From positions 5,192,001 to 5,256,000 of the forward strand of contig NZ_LT963352.1 in NCBI RefSeq assembly GCF_900236475.1: a DNA stretch of 64,000 bases, given 5' to 3'. This document shows positions 34,075-43,350 of this stretch, piece after piece (within the stretch, counting starts at the first letter, position 1; every line of letters begins with the position of its first letter). The notes below the pieces were generated by a model, which was not told the origin of the DNA, ran no database searches, and was given only the letters and a program-made list of their open reading frames with translations. The translations under genes and the position numbers were made by a program. Source of the DNA: Streptomyces chartreusis NRRL 3882 (GTDB lineage: Bacteria > Actinomycetota > Actinomycetes > Streptomycetales > Streptomycetaceae).

Positions 34075-34113
34075 ACAACGGGCTCGGCACCTGGTGCCGA
34101 GCCCGTTGTTATT
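34075..34113 (+). terminator. Strong terminator after the MFS pump
   Basis: ACAACGGGCTCGGCACC (34075-34091) pairs with GGTGCCGAGCCCGTTGT (34093-34109) and is followed by TATTT. One of the clearest Rho-independent terminators in the window; it also insulates the fru operon. Confidence 0.9.
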
Positions 34114-34143
34114 TCCGCTCATGCCCGATTGGGTCCGAACCTG

Positions 34144-34172
34144 TTTACTTCGCAGAAATCTCGGCGTAGCCT
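34144..34172 (+). promoter_or_regulatory. Probable fru operon promoter
   Basis: TTTACT (34144-34149), 17-base spacer, TAGCCT (34167-34172). Located 46 bp upstream of the deoR-type start. A weak match to the sigma-70 consensus, typical of regulated Streptomyces promoters. Confidence 0.45.
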
Positions 34173-34217
34173 CCCGCTGAAACCACACGTTCGGGCACGA
34201 GGCGGAGGCGAACTGAC

Positions 34218-34979
34218 ATGTACGCACCGGAGCGGCAGCAGGAGATCCTCCGGCTCGCCCGTGACGGCGGCCGAGTGGATGTCGTGTCGCTGGCCGAGGA
34301 GTTCCAGGTGACGGCGGAGACGATCCGCCGGGATCTGAAGGCCCTCGACCGGGCCGGCCTGGTCCGCCGGGTGCACGGCGGGGCCATCCCGGCCGGGCGC
34401 CTCGACTTCGAGCCGGACCTCGCCGAGCGCGAGACCACGGCCCCCGACGAGAAGGACCGCATCGCCAAGGCGGCCCTCGCGGAACTGCCGAGCGAGGGCA
34501 CGATGATCCTCGACGCCGGTACGACCGTGGCCCGGATGGCAGCCGCCCTCCCGCTGGAGGCCGCCCTCACCGTCGTCACGCACAGCCTGCCCATCGCCGC
34601 CCGCCTAGCCGATCACCCCGGCATCCAGCTCCACCTCATCGGGGGGCGCGTACGGCACCGCACACGCGCCGCCGTGGACGCCTGGGCGCTGCGGGCGTAC
34701 GGCGAGATCCGGGCCGACGTGCTGTTCGTGGCCGCCAACGGCTTCTCCGCCGAACACGGCCTGACCACCCCCGACCTCGCCGAGGCCGCCGTGAAGCGCG
34801 CGGCCGTGGCCGCCGCCCGCCGCGTGGTGCTGCTCGCCGACTCCTCCAAGCACGGCCAGGAGCACTTCGCCCGCTTCGGCGACCTGAGCGATGTGGACCT
34901 GCTGATCACCGACAGCGGGCTGAGCCCCGAAGACGCCGTCGCGATCGAGCGCGGCGGCACGGAAGTAGTGCGCGCATGA
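34218..34979 (+). CDS. fruR: DeoR-family repressor of the fructose operon
   Basis: A 253-residue protein with GGAGG 9 bases upstream. N-terminal DeoR winged helix (APERQQEILRLARDGGRVDV, then EEFQVTAETIRRDLKALDRA) and C-terminal sugar-phosphate sensor domain (GTMILDAGTTVARMAAALP; VLFVAANGFSAEHGLTTPDL; LLADSSKHGQEHFARFGDL). It heads the operon and overlaps fruK by 4 bp. In S. coelicolor the corresponding FruR represses fruKA; the effector is a fructose phosphate. Gene order and sequence support the name. Confidence 0.9.
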   Translation: MYAPERQQEILRLARDGGRVDVVSLAEEFQVTAETIRRDLKALDRAGLVRRVHGGAIPAGRLDFEPDLAERETTAPDEKDRIAKAALAELPSEGTMILDAGTTVARMAAALPLEAALTVVTHSLPIAARLADHPGIQLHLIGGRVRHRTRAAVDAWALRAYGEIRADVLFVAANGFSAEHGLTTPDLAEAAVKRAAVAAARRVVLLADSSKHGQEHFARFGDLSDVDLLITDSGLSPEDAVAIERGGTEVVRA

Positions 34980-35923
34980 TCCTCACCGTCACCCCCAACC
35001 CGTCCCTGGACCGCACCTACGAGGTGCCGTCCCTCGACCGCGGCGAGGTCATCCGCGCCACCGGCGAGCGGATGGACCCGGGCGGCAAGGGCGTGAACGT
35101 CTCGCGCGCGGTCGCGGCGGCCGGCCGGCGCACGGTGGCGGTCCTGCCCCTGGGCGGCGCGCCGGGCGCGCTCGTCGCCGACCTGCTCGACACGCAGGGC
35201 ATCGAGGTCGCGCCGGTGCCGGTCGCCGGGGCCACCCGCTCCAACATCGCCCTCGCCGAAGCCGACGGCGTCCTGACGAAGATCAACGCGCCGGGCCCGG
35301 AACTCTCCGAGGCCGAGCGGGAACTGCTCCTGGAGACCGTGCGGCAGCAGTCCCGCGACGCCTCCTGGATCGCCTGCTGCGGCAGCCTCCCGCGCGGCCT
35401 CGCACCCTCCTGGTACGCCGAACTGGTCGCCCGCGCGCACGCCGCCGGTGCCCGGATCGCCCTGGACACCTCCGGGCCCGCGCTGCTCGCGGCCCTGCGC
35501 GAGCGGCCGGACGTGGTCAAGCCGAACGCCGAGGAGCTCTCGGAGGCCGTCGGCCGCCCCCTCGCCACCGTCGGCGACGCCGTGAAGGCGGCCGAGGAGC
35601 TGCGCGAGATGGGTGCCCGGGCCGTCCTCGCGAGCCTCGGCGCCGACGGGCAGCTGCTGGTCTCCGGCGAGGGCGCCTGGTTCGGCAGCGCCCGCGTGGA
35701 CGCCGTACGCAGCAACGTGGGTGCCGGTGACTCCTCCCTCGCCGGTTTCCTGATCGCCGGCGGCAGCGGCCCCGACGCCCTCGCCTCCGCGGTCGCCCAC
35801 GGCGCGGCGGCCGTCCAGCTGCCGGGCAGCGTCATGCCGAAGCCCGGCGACCTGGACCCGGCCTCGGTGACGGTCACGGCCCGGATCCCGGCGGACCGTG
35901 CGCTGAAGGAGCCGGTGTCATGA
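34976..35923 (+). CDS. fruK: 1-phosphofructokinase
   Basis: A 315-residue PfkB-family kinase. N-terminal substrate site MILTVTPNPSLDRTYEV and GGKGVNVSRA (near residue 40); C-terminal ATP/anion-hole signature VGAGDSSLAGFL with the catalytic Asp (near 250). It converts fructose 1-phosphate, made by the FruA permease, to fructose 1,6-bisphosphate. Start ATG overlaps the fruR stop, so translation is coupled. Cytoplasmic. Full length. Confidence 0.95.
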   Translation: MILTVTPNPSLDRTYEVPSLDRGEVIRATGERMDPGGKGVNVSRAVAAAGRRTVAVLPLGGAPGALVADLLDTQGIEVAPVPVAGATRSNIALAEADGVLTKINAPGPELSEAERELLLETVRQQSRDASWIACCGSLPRGLAPSWYAELVARAHAAGARIALDTSGPALLAALRERPDVVKPNAEELSEAVGRPLATVGDAVKAAEELREMGARAVLASLGADGQLLVSGEGAWFGSARVDAVRSNVGAGDSSLAGFLIAGGSGPDALASAVAHGAAAVQLPGSVMPKPGDLDPASVTVTARIPADRALKEPVS

Positions 35924-35996
35924 CGTACGAAGAGCCGCGCGCACCGGACCGTGACCGGCGAGACGCCCCGTTAGCCGAGGCCCGTACGCCCCTCTG

Positions 35997-36040
35997 CGTC
36001 ACCCCCCACCGCATCCCCGTCACCCCCCACCGCACCCCCC
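35997..36040. repeat. C-rich tandem repeat between fruK and fruA
   Basis: GTCACCCCCCACCGCA occurs twice in tandem with variation (CATCCCC then CACCCCC) within the 172-bp gap. Could slow or stall ribosomes or be a structural leader; no clear hairpin. fruA keeps its own AAGGAG. Confidence 0.7.
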
Positions 36041-36095
36041 GTCCCCTCCCCGCCCACCCGACTGACCGGGCGATACGCGTGCTAAGGAGCCCGCG

Positions 36096-38147
36096 ATGAG
36101 CGACATGATCACCGCGGACCTGGTCGATCTCGACCTGTCCGCCGACACCAAGGAAGCGGCGGCGCGTGCCCTCGCCGAGCGCATGGTGGCCCTGGGCCGG
36201 GTGACCGACCTGGACGGCTTCCTCGCCGACGTGGCCGCCCGCGAGGCCCAGATGCCGACCGGCCTCGACGGCGGCATCGGCATCCCGCACTGCCGCAGCG
36301 AGCACGTCACCGAGCCGACCCTCGCCTTCGGGCGCAGCTCCGACGGCATCGACTTCGGGGCGGCCGACGGCCCCGCCGACCTGATCTTCCTGATCGCCGC
36401 GCCGGCCGGCGCCGACGACGCCCATCTGACGATCCTGTCGTCGCTGGCCAGGCAGCTGATGAACACGGAGTTCACCGACGCCCTGCGCGCGGTGGGTGAC
36501 CCGACGGCCGCCGCCGCGCTGATCCGCGGCGACGAGCCCGGCGAGCCCGCCGAGGCCGGCTCCGAAGACCCCGTGGCGTCGGCGGGAGCGGCCTCTCCCG
36601 CCGCCGCCACGGTCACCGACGACGCCCCGGCCGAAGAGCCGTCCGCGGAGCGCCCGTTCCGCATCGTCGCCGTCACCTCCTGCCCCACCGGCATCGCCCA
36701 CACCTACATGGCGGCCGAGTCGCTGGAGAACGCCGGCCGTGAGGCGGGCGTCGAGGTCACCGTCGAGCCCCAGGGCTCGGCCGGCTTCACGCGGCTCGAC
36801 CCGGCGGTCATCGCCGCGGCGGACGCCGTGATCTTCGCCCACGACGTGCCCGTACGGGAGAAGGAACGCTTCGCCGGCAAGCCGACCGTCGACGTCGGCG
36901 TGAAGGCGGGCATCAACCGCCCCGCGGAACTCATCGCCGAGGTCCGCGAGAAGGCCGCCCGCGGCGAGGTCACCTCCGGGTCCGCCCCGGCCACTCCGGT
37001 GGAGCGCTCCGGCGAAGCCGGCGAGGGCTACGGCACCAAGCTGCGCAAGTGGCTGATGTCCGGCGTCAGTTACATGGTGCCGTTCGTCGCGGCGGGCGGT
37101 CTGCTGATCGCCCTCGGCTTCGCGATCGGCGGCTACAAGGTCGACAAGGCCCCGTCGGTGATGGACCACTTCCTGTGGACGCAGGCCGACAGCTGGGCGG
37201 CCCTGCTCTTCCAGATCGGCGGCGTCGCCTTCGGCTTCCTCGTCCCCGTCCTGGCCGGCTACATCGCCTACGGCATGGCCGACCGGCCCGGTCTCGTCCC
37301 CGGCTTCGTCGGCGGCTCGATCGCCCTGACCATCAACGCCGGCTTCCTCGGCGGTCTCGCGGCCGGTCTGATCGCCGGTGGCGTGGTCATCGCGATCCAG
37401 AAGGTGAACATCCCGGCGGCGCTGCGCGGCATCATGCCGGTGGTGGTGATCCCGCTGATCTCCTCGGCGATCGTCGGGTTCCTGATGTTCGTCGTCATCG
37501 GCAAGCCCATCGCCGAGGCCCAGAAGGGCATGACCGACTGGCTGAACGGCCTGTCCGGCAGCAACGCCATCCTGCTCGGCGCCCTCCTCGGCCTGATGAT
37601 GTGCTTCGACCTCGGCGGCCCGGTCAACAAGGTCGCCTACACCTTCGCCACGGCCGGTATCGCGGTGTCCAACCCCAGCGACTCCGCGATGAAGATCATG
37701 GCGGCGGTCATGGCGGCCGGCATGGTGCCTCCGCTGGCGATGGCCCTCGCCACGACCGTGCGCGGCAAGCTCTTCACGCACACCGAGCGCGAGAACGGCA
37801 AGGCCGCCTGGGTGCTCGGCGCCTCCTTCATCTCCGAGGGCGCGATCCCGTTCGCCGCGGCCGACCCGCTGCGCGTCATCCCGGCCTCGATGGCGGGCGG
37901 CGCGATCACCGGTGCCCTGTCGATGGCCTTCGGCGCCACGCTGCGCGCCCCGCACGGCGGCATCTTCGTGGTCCCGCTGATCGGCAACCCGCTGCTCTAC
38001 CTGATCGCCATCGCCGCGGGCGTCTGCGTCACCACGGCCCTGGTGGTCGTCCTGAAGGGCCTGCGCAAGCCGGCCCCGGGCGCCACGGCGGCCTCCGGCG
38101 GGGCCGCGGCCCAGACGGCGGAGGCGAAGCAGCCGGTGGCGGCGTGA
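36096..38147 (+). CDS. fruA: Fructose-specific PTS permease, EIIABC fusion
   Basis: A 683-residue single-chain enzyme II. EIIA (residues 1-145) has the phosphoryl-accepting His65 in GIGIPHCRS. An Ala/Pro/Glu linker precedes EIIB (about 188-285) with active Cys196 in VTSCPTGIAHTYMA. EIIC (about 320-660) has about eight to ten helices and the GIxP-like substrate loops (SEGAIPFAAADPLRVIPASM). It imports fructose and phosphorylates it to fructose 1-phosphate, using HPr. AAGGAG lies 8 bases before ATG 36096. Matches the S. coelicolor FruA arrangement. Confidence 0.95.
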   Translation: MSDMITADLVDLDLSADTKEAAARALAERMVALGRVTDLDGFLADVAAREAQMPTGLDGGIGIPHCRSEHVTEPTLAFGRSSDGIDFGAADGPADLIFLIAAPAGADDAHLTILSSLARQLMNTEFTDALRAVGDPTAAAALIRGDEPGEPAEAGSEDPVASAGAASPAAATVTDDAPAEEPSAERPFRIVAVTSCPTGIAHTYMAAESLENAGREAGVEVTVEPQGSAGFTRLDPAVIAAADAVIFAHDVPVREKERFAGKPTVDVGVKAGINRPAELIAEVREKAARGEVTSGSAPATPVERSGEAGEGYGTKLRKWLMSGVSYMVPFVAAGGLLIALGFAIGGYKVDKAPSVMDHFLWTQADSWAALLFQIGGVAFGFLVPVLAGYIAYGMADRPGLVPGFVGGSIALTINAGFLGGLAAGLIAGGVVIAIQKVNIPAALRGIMPVVVIPLISSAIVGFLMFVVIGKPIAEAQKGMTDWLNGLSGSNAILLGALLGLMMCFDLGGPVNKVAYTFATAGIAVSNPSDSAMKIMAAVMAAGMVPPLAMALATTVRGKLFTHTERENGKAAWVLGASFISEGAIPFAAADPLRVIPASMAGGAITGALSMAFGATLRAPHGGIFVVPLIGNPLLYLIAIAAGVCVTTALVVVLKGLRKPAPGATAASGGAAAQTAEAKQPVAA

Positions 38148-38195
38148 GGCCCGACGCCTGAGGGCAGGGCCCGGGGTTCGCCCCTTTCGGGGGGT

Positions 38196-38208
38196 GTGAA
38201 CCGTTCAC
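38196..38208. promoter_or_regulatory. Perfect palindrome GTGAAC-C-GTTCAC
   Basis: Six-base arms around one central C, 48 bp after fruA. No assigned regulator. It precedes the AT-rich piece AGATAGATCACGAAAATCAC and could be an operator for the small gene at 38282. Confidence 0.4.
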
Positions 38209-38235
38209 GGCACCTGCGAGATAGATCACGAAAAT

Positions 38236-38265
38236 CACGGCCCGGGACCGAAGTCCCGGGCCGTG
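38236..38265. terminator. Hairpin after fruA
   Basis: CACGGCCCGGGAC and GTCCCGGGCCGTG flank a CGAA loop (13-bp stem). On the minus strand it is followed by ATTTTCG, on the plus strand by GTGTC, so it can end fruA and possibly read-through from the right. Confidence 0.7.
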
Positions 38266-38281
38266 GTGTCTACTGGGGCGC

Positions 38282-38440
38282 ATGCCCGAGCACGTCTCCC
38301 GATGGCCCGAAGGCCACCCTCTCCCCGCCCTCCCGCAGCAGCGGCAGACGGGCCCCCGGTCGGAGTCCGTGGAACTGACCCCCGAGGAGAGAGACGCCTT
38401 CGCCGAACTGGCGCGCCAACTCGGCGACAGAGCGGCCTAG
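38282..38440 (+). CDS. Small acidic protein (52 residues), unknown
   Basis: ATG 38282 to TAG 38438-38440. The protein begins MPEHVSRWPEGHPLPALPQQ and ends in an amphipathic helix (ELTPEERDAFAELARQLGDR). Codon third positions are nearly all G or C, as in real Streptomyces genes. No ribosome site, so probably a leaderless message (GTCTACTGGGGCGC precedes it). No family known. Confidence 0.55.
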   Translation: MPEHVSRWPEGHPLPALPQQRQTGPRSESVELTPEERDAFAELARQLGDRAA

Positions 38441-38450
38441 CGGACACCCC

Positions 38451-39197
38451 CTAGGACAGCTGCGCCGCCCGCCGCTCCATCGCCTCGCGCGCCGCCTCCT
38501 CGCTGGCGTACACCTCGCACATGTGCCGTCCGTCCGGCGTGGCCGTGTGCTCCACCTCCCAGAGGGAGACCTCCGCGCCGTCGCGCAGCAGGAACGCGTG
38601 CTCGTAGAGCGAGAAGCACAGTCCCGCCCGGCCCGCGCGGCACGGGCGGCCGAAGGCCTGCGTGATCTGATGACCGGACGCCGTGGCCAGCAGGGTGGCC
38701 GTGTCCGCGCCCGGCCGGTCCGCGTTCTCCGCGCGGCGCAGTAAACGCCGCGCGTGGTCCGCCGAGTCGTCCCCGGCGTACGCGTGCCGGGGTGCGGGGA
38801 CGGGGGAGAGCTGCACCGTCACCGGCAGCTCGAAGTCGGGCGTGTCCGGCGGCAGCGGCAGACGCGTGGTGGCGGCACGCAGCTCCTCCTCGTCGACGTA
38901 CACCTCGTGCTGCGGCTCGCTGCCGGGCGCCGTGTTGTGGACGAGCTCCCAGAGCGTGAGCGCCGAGCCGTCGGCGAGCAGCCAGGTGTGCCGGTACGTC
39001 TCCCGGTGCAGGCCCGCGCTGTGGTGCGCGGAGTGCAGCGAACCGTCGTGCGCCAGCGCGCAGTCCAGCCGCCTTATCGTCTCGTCCGGCAGCTCGAAGG
39101 AGTTCAGGGCGCGGCCGAGGAGTCGCGCGAGGTGCTCCTCCGGAGACTCGGGCGAGTCGTGGGGTTCGTACGCTGCCGTCTCGTACGGAACGCTCAA
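38451..39197 (-). CDS. DUF6227-type conserved actinomycete protein
   Basis: A 248-residue protein from ATG 39197. It contains two related blocks: HRETYRHTWLLADGSALTLW then ELVHNTAPGSEPQHEVYVDE, and LCFSLYEHAFLLRDGAEVSL then WEVEHTATPDGRHMCEVYAS. Each is a beta-rich unit with the pattern (F)LLxDGxxxxLWExxH. It is thus an internally duplicated protein found in most Streptomyces (DUF6227, label from memory). No signal peptide. Function unknown. Upstream DNA (39198-39300) is AT-rich, suggesting its promoter. Confidence 0.8.
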   Translation of the reverse strand: MSVPYETAAYEPHDSPESPEEHLARLLGRALNSFELPDETIRRLDCALAHDGSLHSAHHSAGLHRETYRHTWLLADGSALTLWELVHNTAPGSEPQHEVYVDEEELRAATTRLPLPPDTPDFELPVTVQLSPVPAPRHAYAGDDSADHARRLLRRAENADRPGADTATLLATASGHQITQAFGRPCRAGRAGLCFSLYEHAFLLRDGAEVSLWEVEHTATPDGRHMCEVYASEEAAREAMERRAAQLS

Positions 39198-39302
39198 GGT
39201 TTCTCCCGGCGTTGCTGCATGTCACCTTGTGGGTGCATACCGTAGCCCCTCGGTCGGACATCATGTCCGGGAACCGAGAAAACGTACGTCCAGGAAAACG
39301 CA

Positions 39303-39333
39303 CGGGCCGCGCGAAAAGTTCCCGCGCGGCCCG
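39303..39333 (-). terminator. Terminator of the L,D-transpeptidase gene
   Basis: CGGGCCGCGCG and CGCGCGGCCCG form an 11-bp stem with a 9-base loop; on the minus strand GTTTTCC follows. Lies 44 bp after the transpeptidase stop. Confidence 0.75.
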
Positions 39334-39376
39334 GTCGGTCCGTCAAAAACCCCAGTTGGGATGATCGTTCAGCCGC

Positions 39377-40594
39377 TCACGCGGCGCTGCCCGCGACCCA
39401 CTGGCTCCATGCCATGTTCCAGCCGTTGAGCCCGTTGTCCGGCGCCACCGTCTTGTCGGGCGAGTTCTTCACGACCACCACGTCCCCGATGAGCGAGTTG
39501 TCGTAGAACCACTTGGCGGGTGTGCTGCCGCCGGCGCCCTGGACGTCCGCGAGGCCGACGCAGCCGTGGCTGGTGCCCTGGCGACCGAAGGGCGGATTGC
39601 CCTTGTTGTACCAGTAGTTGCCGTGGATGAACGTGCCGGAGGTCGTCAGGCGCATCGCGTGCGGCACGTCCGGGATGTTGTACTCACCGCCGAGTCCGAC
39701 CGTCCGGCTGTTCATCCGGGTCTGCACGAACTTCTCGGAGATCACCATCTGCCCGTTGTACGTGGTGTGCTGCGGGCTGCCCGCCGAGATCGGGATCGTC
39801 TTGACGGTCTTGCCGTCCCGCACGACCGTCATGGTCTGCGTGTTGACGTCGACCGTGGAGACCTGCGAGCGCCCGACGGTGAAGGTGACCGTCTTCTTCT
39901 GGACGCCGTAGACGCCGTTCGTGCCCTCGACCCCGTCCAGGTCGATCTTCATCGTGACCTTGGAGCCGGCCTTCCAGTACTCCTCGGGCCGGAAGTCGAG
40001 CCGCTGCGAGCCGAACCAGTGCCCGACCACCTGCTGCCCGCTGCTGGACGTGACCGTGATGTGCGACTGCACGTCCTTGCGGTTCGTGATGGCCTTGTCG
40101 AAGTTGAACGACACCGGCATGCCCACACCGACCGTGGTGCCGTCGTCCGGCGTGTACGTCCCGATGAAGCTGTTCGCCGAGGTGACCGTCGTGAAGATGG
40201 AGTTCGCGGCGGCCGTACGGCCCTTCGTGTCCTTCGCTGTCGCCGATATCTGGTACTTCGTGCCGCGCTCCAGCTGCTCCTTCGGCTTCCAGACCTTGCC
40301 GTCGGAGGAGATCGAGCCCGGTACGGCCTGACCGCTGCCCGCCACCGTCATCTTCACGTCGGTCAGCTTGCCGTCGCTGACCTTCACGCCGGTCGAGTTG
40401 ATGGAGGCGCCGGTCGAACCGTCCTTCGCCGAGATGGCGATCTTCGCGACGGAGGTCTTCGCCGAATCGCTGCCACCCTTGGCGTCGTCCTTGGCGTTGG
40501 CGCTGCCACCGCAGGCGGTGAGCGTCAGGGCGCCGACCATCAGGGCGGCACATGCCCCCAGTTTGCGCCGCGCTGCAATGTCCGGCGTTGTCAC
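39377..40594 (-). CDS. L,D-transpeptidase lipoprotein
   Basis: A 405-residue lipoprotein from GTG 40594 with GGGAG upstream. Lipobox LTAC with Cys28 after a hydrophobic stretch (ACAALMVGALTLTA). Two immunoglobulin-like domains (about 45-240) precede the YkuD catalytic domain; the active site is SHGCVGLADV with catalytic Cys345 and the supporting His324 in FIHGNYW. This is the LdtMt2-like plan: anchored outside the membrane, forming 3-3 cross-links in peptidoglycan and possibly attaching proteins. Very conserved in Streptomyces. Intact. Confidence 0.93.
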   Translation of the reverse strand: MTTPDIAARRKLGACAALMVGALTLTACGGSANAKDDAKGGSDSAKTSVAKIAISAKDGSTGASINSTGVKVSDGKLTDVKMTVAGSGQAVPGSISSDGKVWKPKEQLERGTKYQISATAKDTKGRTAAANSIFTTVTSANSFIGTYTPDDGTTVGVGMPVSFNFDKAITNRKDVQSHITVTSSSGQQVVGHWFGSQRLDFRPEEYWKAGSKVTMKIDLDGVEGTNGVYGVQKKTVTFTVGRSQVSTVDVNTQTMTVVRDGKTVKTIPISAGSPQHTTYNGQMVISEKFVQTRMNSRTVGLGGEYNIPDVPHAMRLTTSGTFIHGNYWYNKGNPPFGRQGTSHGCVGLADVQGAGGSTPAKWFYDNSLIGDVVVVKNSPDKTVAPDNGLNGWNMAWSQWVAGSAA

Positions 40595-40760
40595 GGGCTG
40601 CTCCCAGTTCGAGTGATGTGCGTGGTCCGCTCCAGTACGTGGGTGAAGAGGGGCCGGGCGGCCGGTCGGGTTCCGTCCGACCGCCATGAGCGACATCACC
40701 GTTACAGGCCCGGGACAATGTCCGGCGCCGCTGTGGAGCCGCTGTGCGGCGCCCATCCGC

Positions 40761-41801
40761 TCAGCGGCCCGCGTACAACTCCCGGTACGACGGCCACGCC
40801 CCGCCCGGACCGTCGACCGGCTCCGCGGCGCGCACGGCCCGCACGATCGCCCGGGTCACGACGTCCGCGCCCGCGGCGAGGATCTCGTTGAGGGCGAGCG
40901 GGTTCGCGGCGTCCAGGGCGCGGTCTCCGGTCGCCAGCGCGAACACCGTGTCCCCGTCGTTGAGGAGGTGCACCGGCCGCACCGCGCGGGCGATGCCGTC
41001 GTGTGCCGTGCCGGCCAGCTTCTGCGCCTGCGCCTTCGACAGGTCCGCGTCCGTGGCGACCACCGCCAGCGTCGTGTTGAGCGGCGGAGGCGCGCTCCTC
41101 GCGGCCGTCTCGGCGAGGCGCCGCCGCGCGGCCTCGTGCACCTCCGCCTCCGGGTACTCCACCCGCCCCTGGAACAACTCCCCGTACAGCACCCCCGTCT
41201 CCGGATCCAGCACCGACCCCGCCGCGTTGGCCACCACCAGCGCGGCCACCGTGATCCCCGAGCCGAGCACGGTGCTCGCGCCGCCGACGCCGCCCTTCAC
41301 CACTCCGACCACCGCCCCCGTGCCGGCGCCCACACAGCCCTCGGGCACCGGCGCGCCGAACGCGCTCGCCGCGGCCGCCTCGACCGCCGCGCGGCCGGTG
41401 GCCGCGTCCGGCCGGGCCCGGAAGTCGCCACCGCGTCCCAGATCGAAGACACAGGCGGCGGGCACCACCGGCACGACATGCGCCGGGTCCGCCCCGACAC
41501 GGATCCCGCGCCCCCGTTCCTCCAGCCAGGCCATCACCCCCGAAGCCGAGTCGAGCCCGTACGCGCTGCCGCCGGTCAGCACGATCGCCTCGACCTTCCG
41601 CACCACGTTGCGCGGGTCGAGCGCGTCCGTCTCCTTGGTGCCGGGACCCCCGCCCCGCACGTCCACGGCGGCCACGGCCCCGCCCTCCGGGGCCAGCACC
41701 ACCGTGGTGCCGGTGAGCCAGCCGTCGCCGGCGCGTGTCGCGTGCCCCACCCGCAGGCCGGAGACATCCGTCAGAGCGTCCACCAGAGCGTCAACTGTCA
41801 T
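40761..41801 (-). CDS. S58/P1-family peptidase (DmpA-like)
   Basis: A 346-residue N-terminal nucleophile hydrolase homologue. LTDVSGLRVGHAT at the start, KVEAIVLTGGSAYGLDSASG and VVGVVKGGVGGAST are family blocks. The self-cleavage and nucleophile point is at PPPLNTTLAVVATDADL, where Asn-Thr stands for the usual Asn-Ser; Thr would be the nucleophile. S58 enzymes are aminopeptidases or beta-peptide and cyclic ester hydrolases. ATG 41801 has only a weak GGGCGG ribosome site. Cytoplasmic; substrate unknown. Confidence 0.85.
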   Translation of the reverse strand: MTVDALVDALTDVSGLRVGHATRAGDGWLTGTTVVLAPEGGAVAAVDVRGGGPGTKETDALDPRNVVRKVEAIVLTGGSAYGLDSASGVMAWLEERGRGIRVGADPAHVVPVVPAACVFDLGRGGDFRARPDAATGRAAVEAAAASAFGAPVPEGCVGAGTGAVVGVVKGGVGGASTVLGSGITVAALVVANAAGSVLDPETGVLYGELFQGRVEYPEAEVHEAARRRLAETAARSAPPPLNTTLAVVATDADLSKAQAQKLAGTAHDGIARAVRPVHLLNDGDTVFALATGDRALDAANPLALNEILAAGADVVTRAIVRAVRAAEPVDGPGGAWPSYRELYAGR

Positions 41802-42019
41802 GCCGCCCAGTCTCGTCCAGACCCCGGCCCTCACGGGCGCACCCAGCCGGCCGACGCCGCCGGCCTGCACGCGGGGCTTCGCGGGCGCTGTCGTGGGGCC
41901 GGTGTGGTCGGCCCGGAGGGGGGCGGGACTTCGCGGGCGCTTTCACTCGGTCGCCCGTCCGTGGCCGATGCGGCCGGCCGGCCCGGCTCCCGGGGACGCG
42001 GGACGAACTCGCGGGCCCC

Positions 42020-43273
42020 TCACCCGGCCGTCGGCGCTGCCTGCCCGCCGGCCCGGGCGGTCCTGCGCAGGGCCAGGGTCTCTCCCGCCACCACCGACAG
42101 CGCGCAGACCACGCCCGCCGCGAGCACCGCCCAGTCGTCGAGGAACGTGCAGCAGATCACCAGCAGTGCCGTCGTCGGCAGCACCAGCTGCTGGGCGATC
42201 CCCGACTTGAAGTGGCGCGAGTGCAGGGCCCACAAGGTCAGCAGATACAAGGCCGTCGGCAGGGTCACCGCGGCCGACGCCGCCAGCGTGGAGATGTGCG
42301 CCTTGCCGACCGTCTGCTCCACCGCCACCTCCAGCCCGGCCCCGACCGCGGCCGCCGAGGCGAAGACCAGGTAGTGGCCGTAGCCCCAGAGGAACGCCTG
42401 CCGGTTGGACCGCAGATGGTCGTGGATGGGGACCACGAAGTAGACCCACCACGCGGCGAAGATGATCAGCAGCCCGCCCGCCGCGATGGGGAGGAGCTCG
42501 CCCAGGGCGTCGTTCTCGTCGACGCCCGACTTCACGGCGACCGTGGCCGCGGCGATCGTCTCGCCGAGCACGATGATGGTGAACAGTCCGTACCGCTCGG
42601 CGATATGGCGCGGATGCCAGGACGTGGGACGGTCCTTCTCCGCCCACGGCGGCACACACATCTCCAGCAGCGCCATCACCAGGAACCACCAAGGCCGGGC
42701 CCCCTCGGGCAGGAACAGCAGCCCCAGCCAGCCGACCTGGCACGCCAGCACGCCACCGGCGTAGCGCAGGGCCGTCGTCCGCTCCGGGCCCTCGCTGGAG
42801 CGGGCCGCCCGCAGCCACTGCGCCGCCAGGGCGAGCCGCATGATCAGGTAGCCCAGCCAGACCACGAAGAACTCGTGCTCCTCGAACGCCCGGGAGACCC
42901 CCGCCGCGAGGACCAGCACCCCCGCGATCTGCACCAGCGTGACGACCCGGTAGAGCACGTCGTCGTTGTCGTACGCCGAGGCGAACCATGTGAAGTTCAT
43001 CCACGCCCACCACAGGGCGAAGAACACCATCGCGTAGTCGAGGATCCCCTCGCCCGCATGTCCCTCGGCGACGGAGTGCACCAGCTGGATGCCCGCCTGG
43101 GCCACGGCCACGACGAAGCACAGGTCGAAGAAGAGCTCCAGCGGCGAGGCCGTCCGGTGCGCCTCGTCGCGTCCACGGGCCCTGAGGCTGCGCAGCGGCC
43201 CCCGGCTGCCGGGCACGCCGGAGGGGACGGGCGCACCGGAGGGGACGGGCGGGGGAGTGGGGCTGGACGTCAT
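42020..43273 (-). CDS. Low temperature requirement protein A (LtrA) family membrane protein
   Basis: A 417-residue protein. Family start: EAHRTASPLELFFDLCFVVA then VAQAG; family block AERYGLFTIIVLGETIAAAT is present. About ten membrane helices across residues 45-405. An N-terminal Pro/Gly/Ser tail has short direct repeats (PSGAPVPSGVPGS) made by GGAGGGGACGGGC duplications. LtrA proteins are bacterial membrane proteins of unknown activity, first linked to growth at low temperature in Listeria. ATG 43273 chosen; a GTG at 43285 is an alternative. Confidence 0.88.
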   Translation of the reverse strand: MTSSPTPPPVPSGAPVPSGVPGSRGPLRSLRARGRDEAHRTASPLELFFDLCFVVAVAQAGIQLVHSVAEGHAGEGILDYAMVFFALWWAWMNFTWFASAYDNDDVLYRVVTLVQIAGVLVLAAGVSRAFEEHEFFVVWLGYLIMRLALAAQWLRAARSSEGPERTTALRYAGGVLACQVGWLGLLFLPEGARPWWFLVMALLEMCVPPWAEKDRPTSWHPRHIAERYGLFTIIVLGETIAAATVAVKSGVDENDALGELLPIAAGGLLIIFAAWWVYFVVPIHDHLRSNRQAFLWGYGHYLVFASAAAVGAGLEVAVEQTVGKAHISTLAASAAVTLPTALYLLTLWALHSRHFKSGIAQQLVLPTTALLVICCTFLDDWAVLAAGVVCALSVVAGETLALRRTARAGGQAAPTAG

Positions 43274-43350
43274 GGTTCCCAGCACAACAGAAGGCGCGGG
43301 GATTTTCTCCGCGAATTCCTCCGCTTCCTCCGCGACCGTACCCTGGACGC

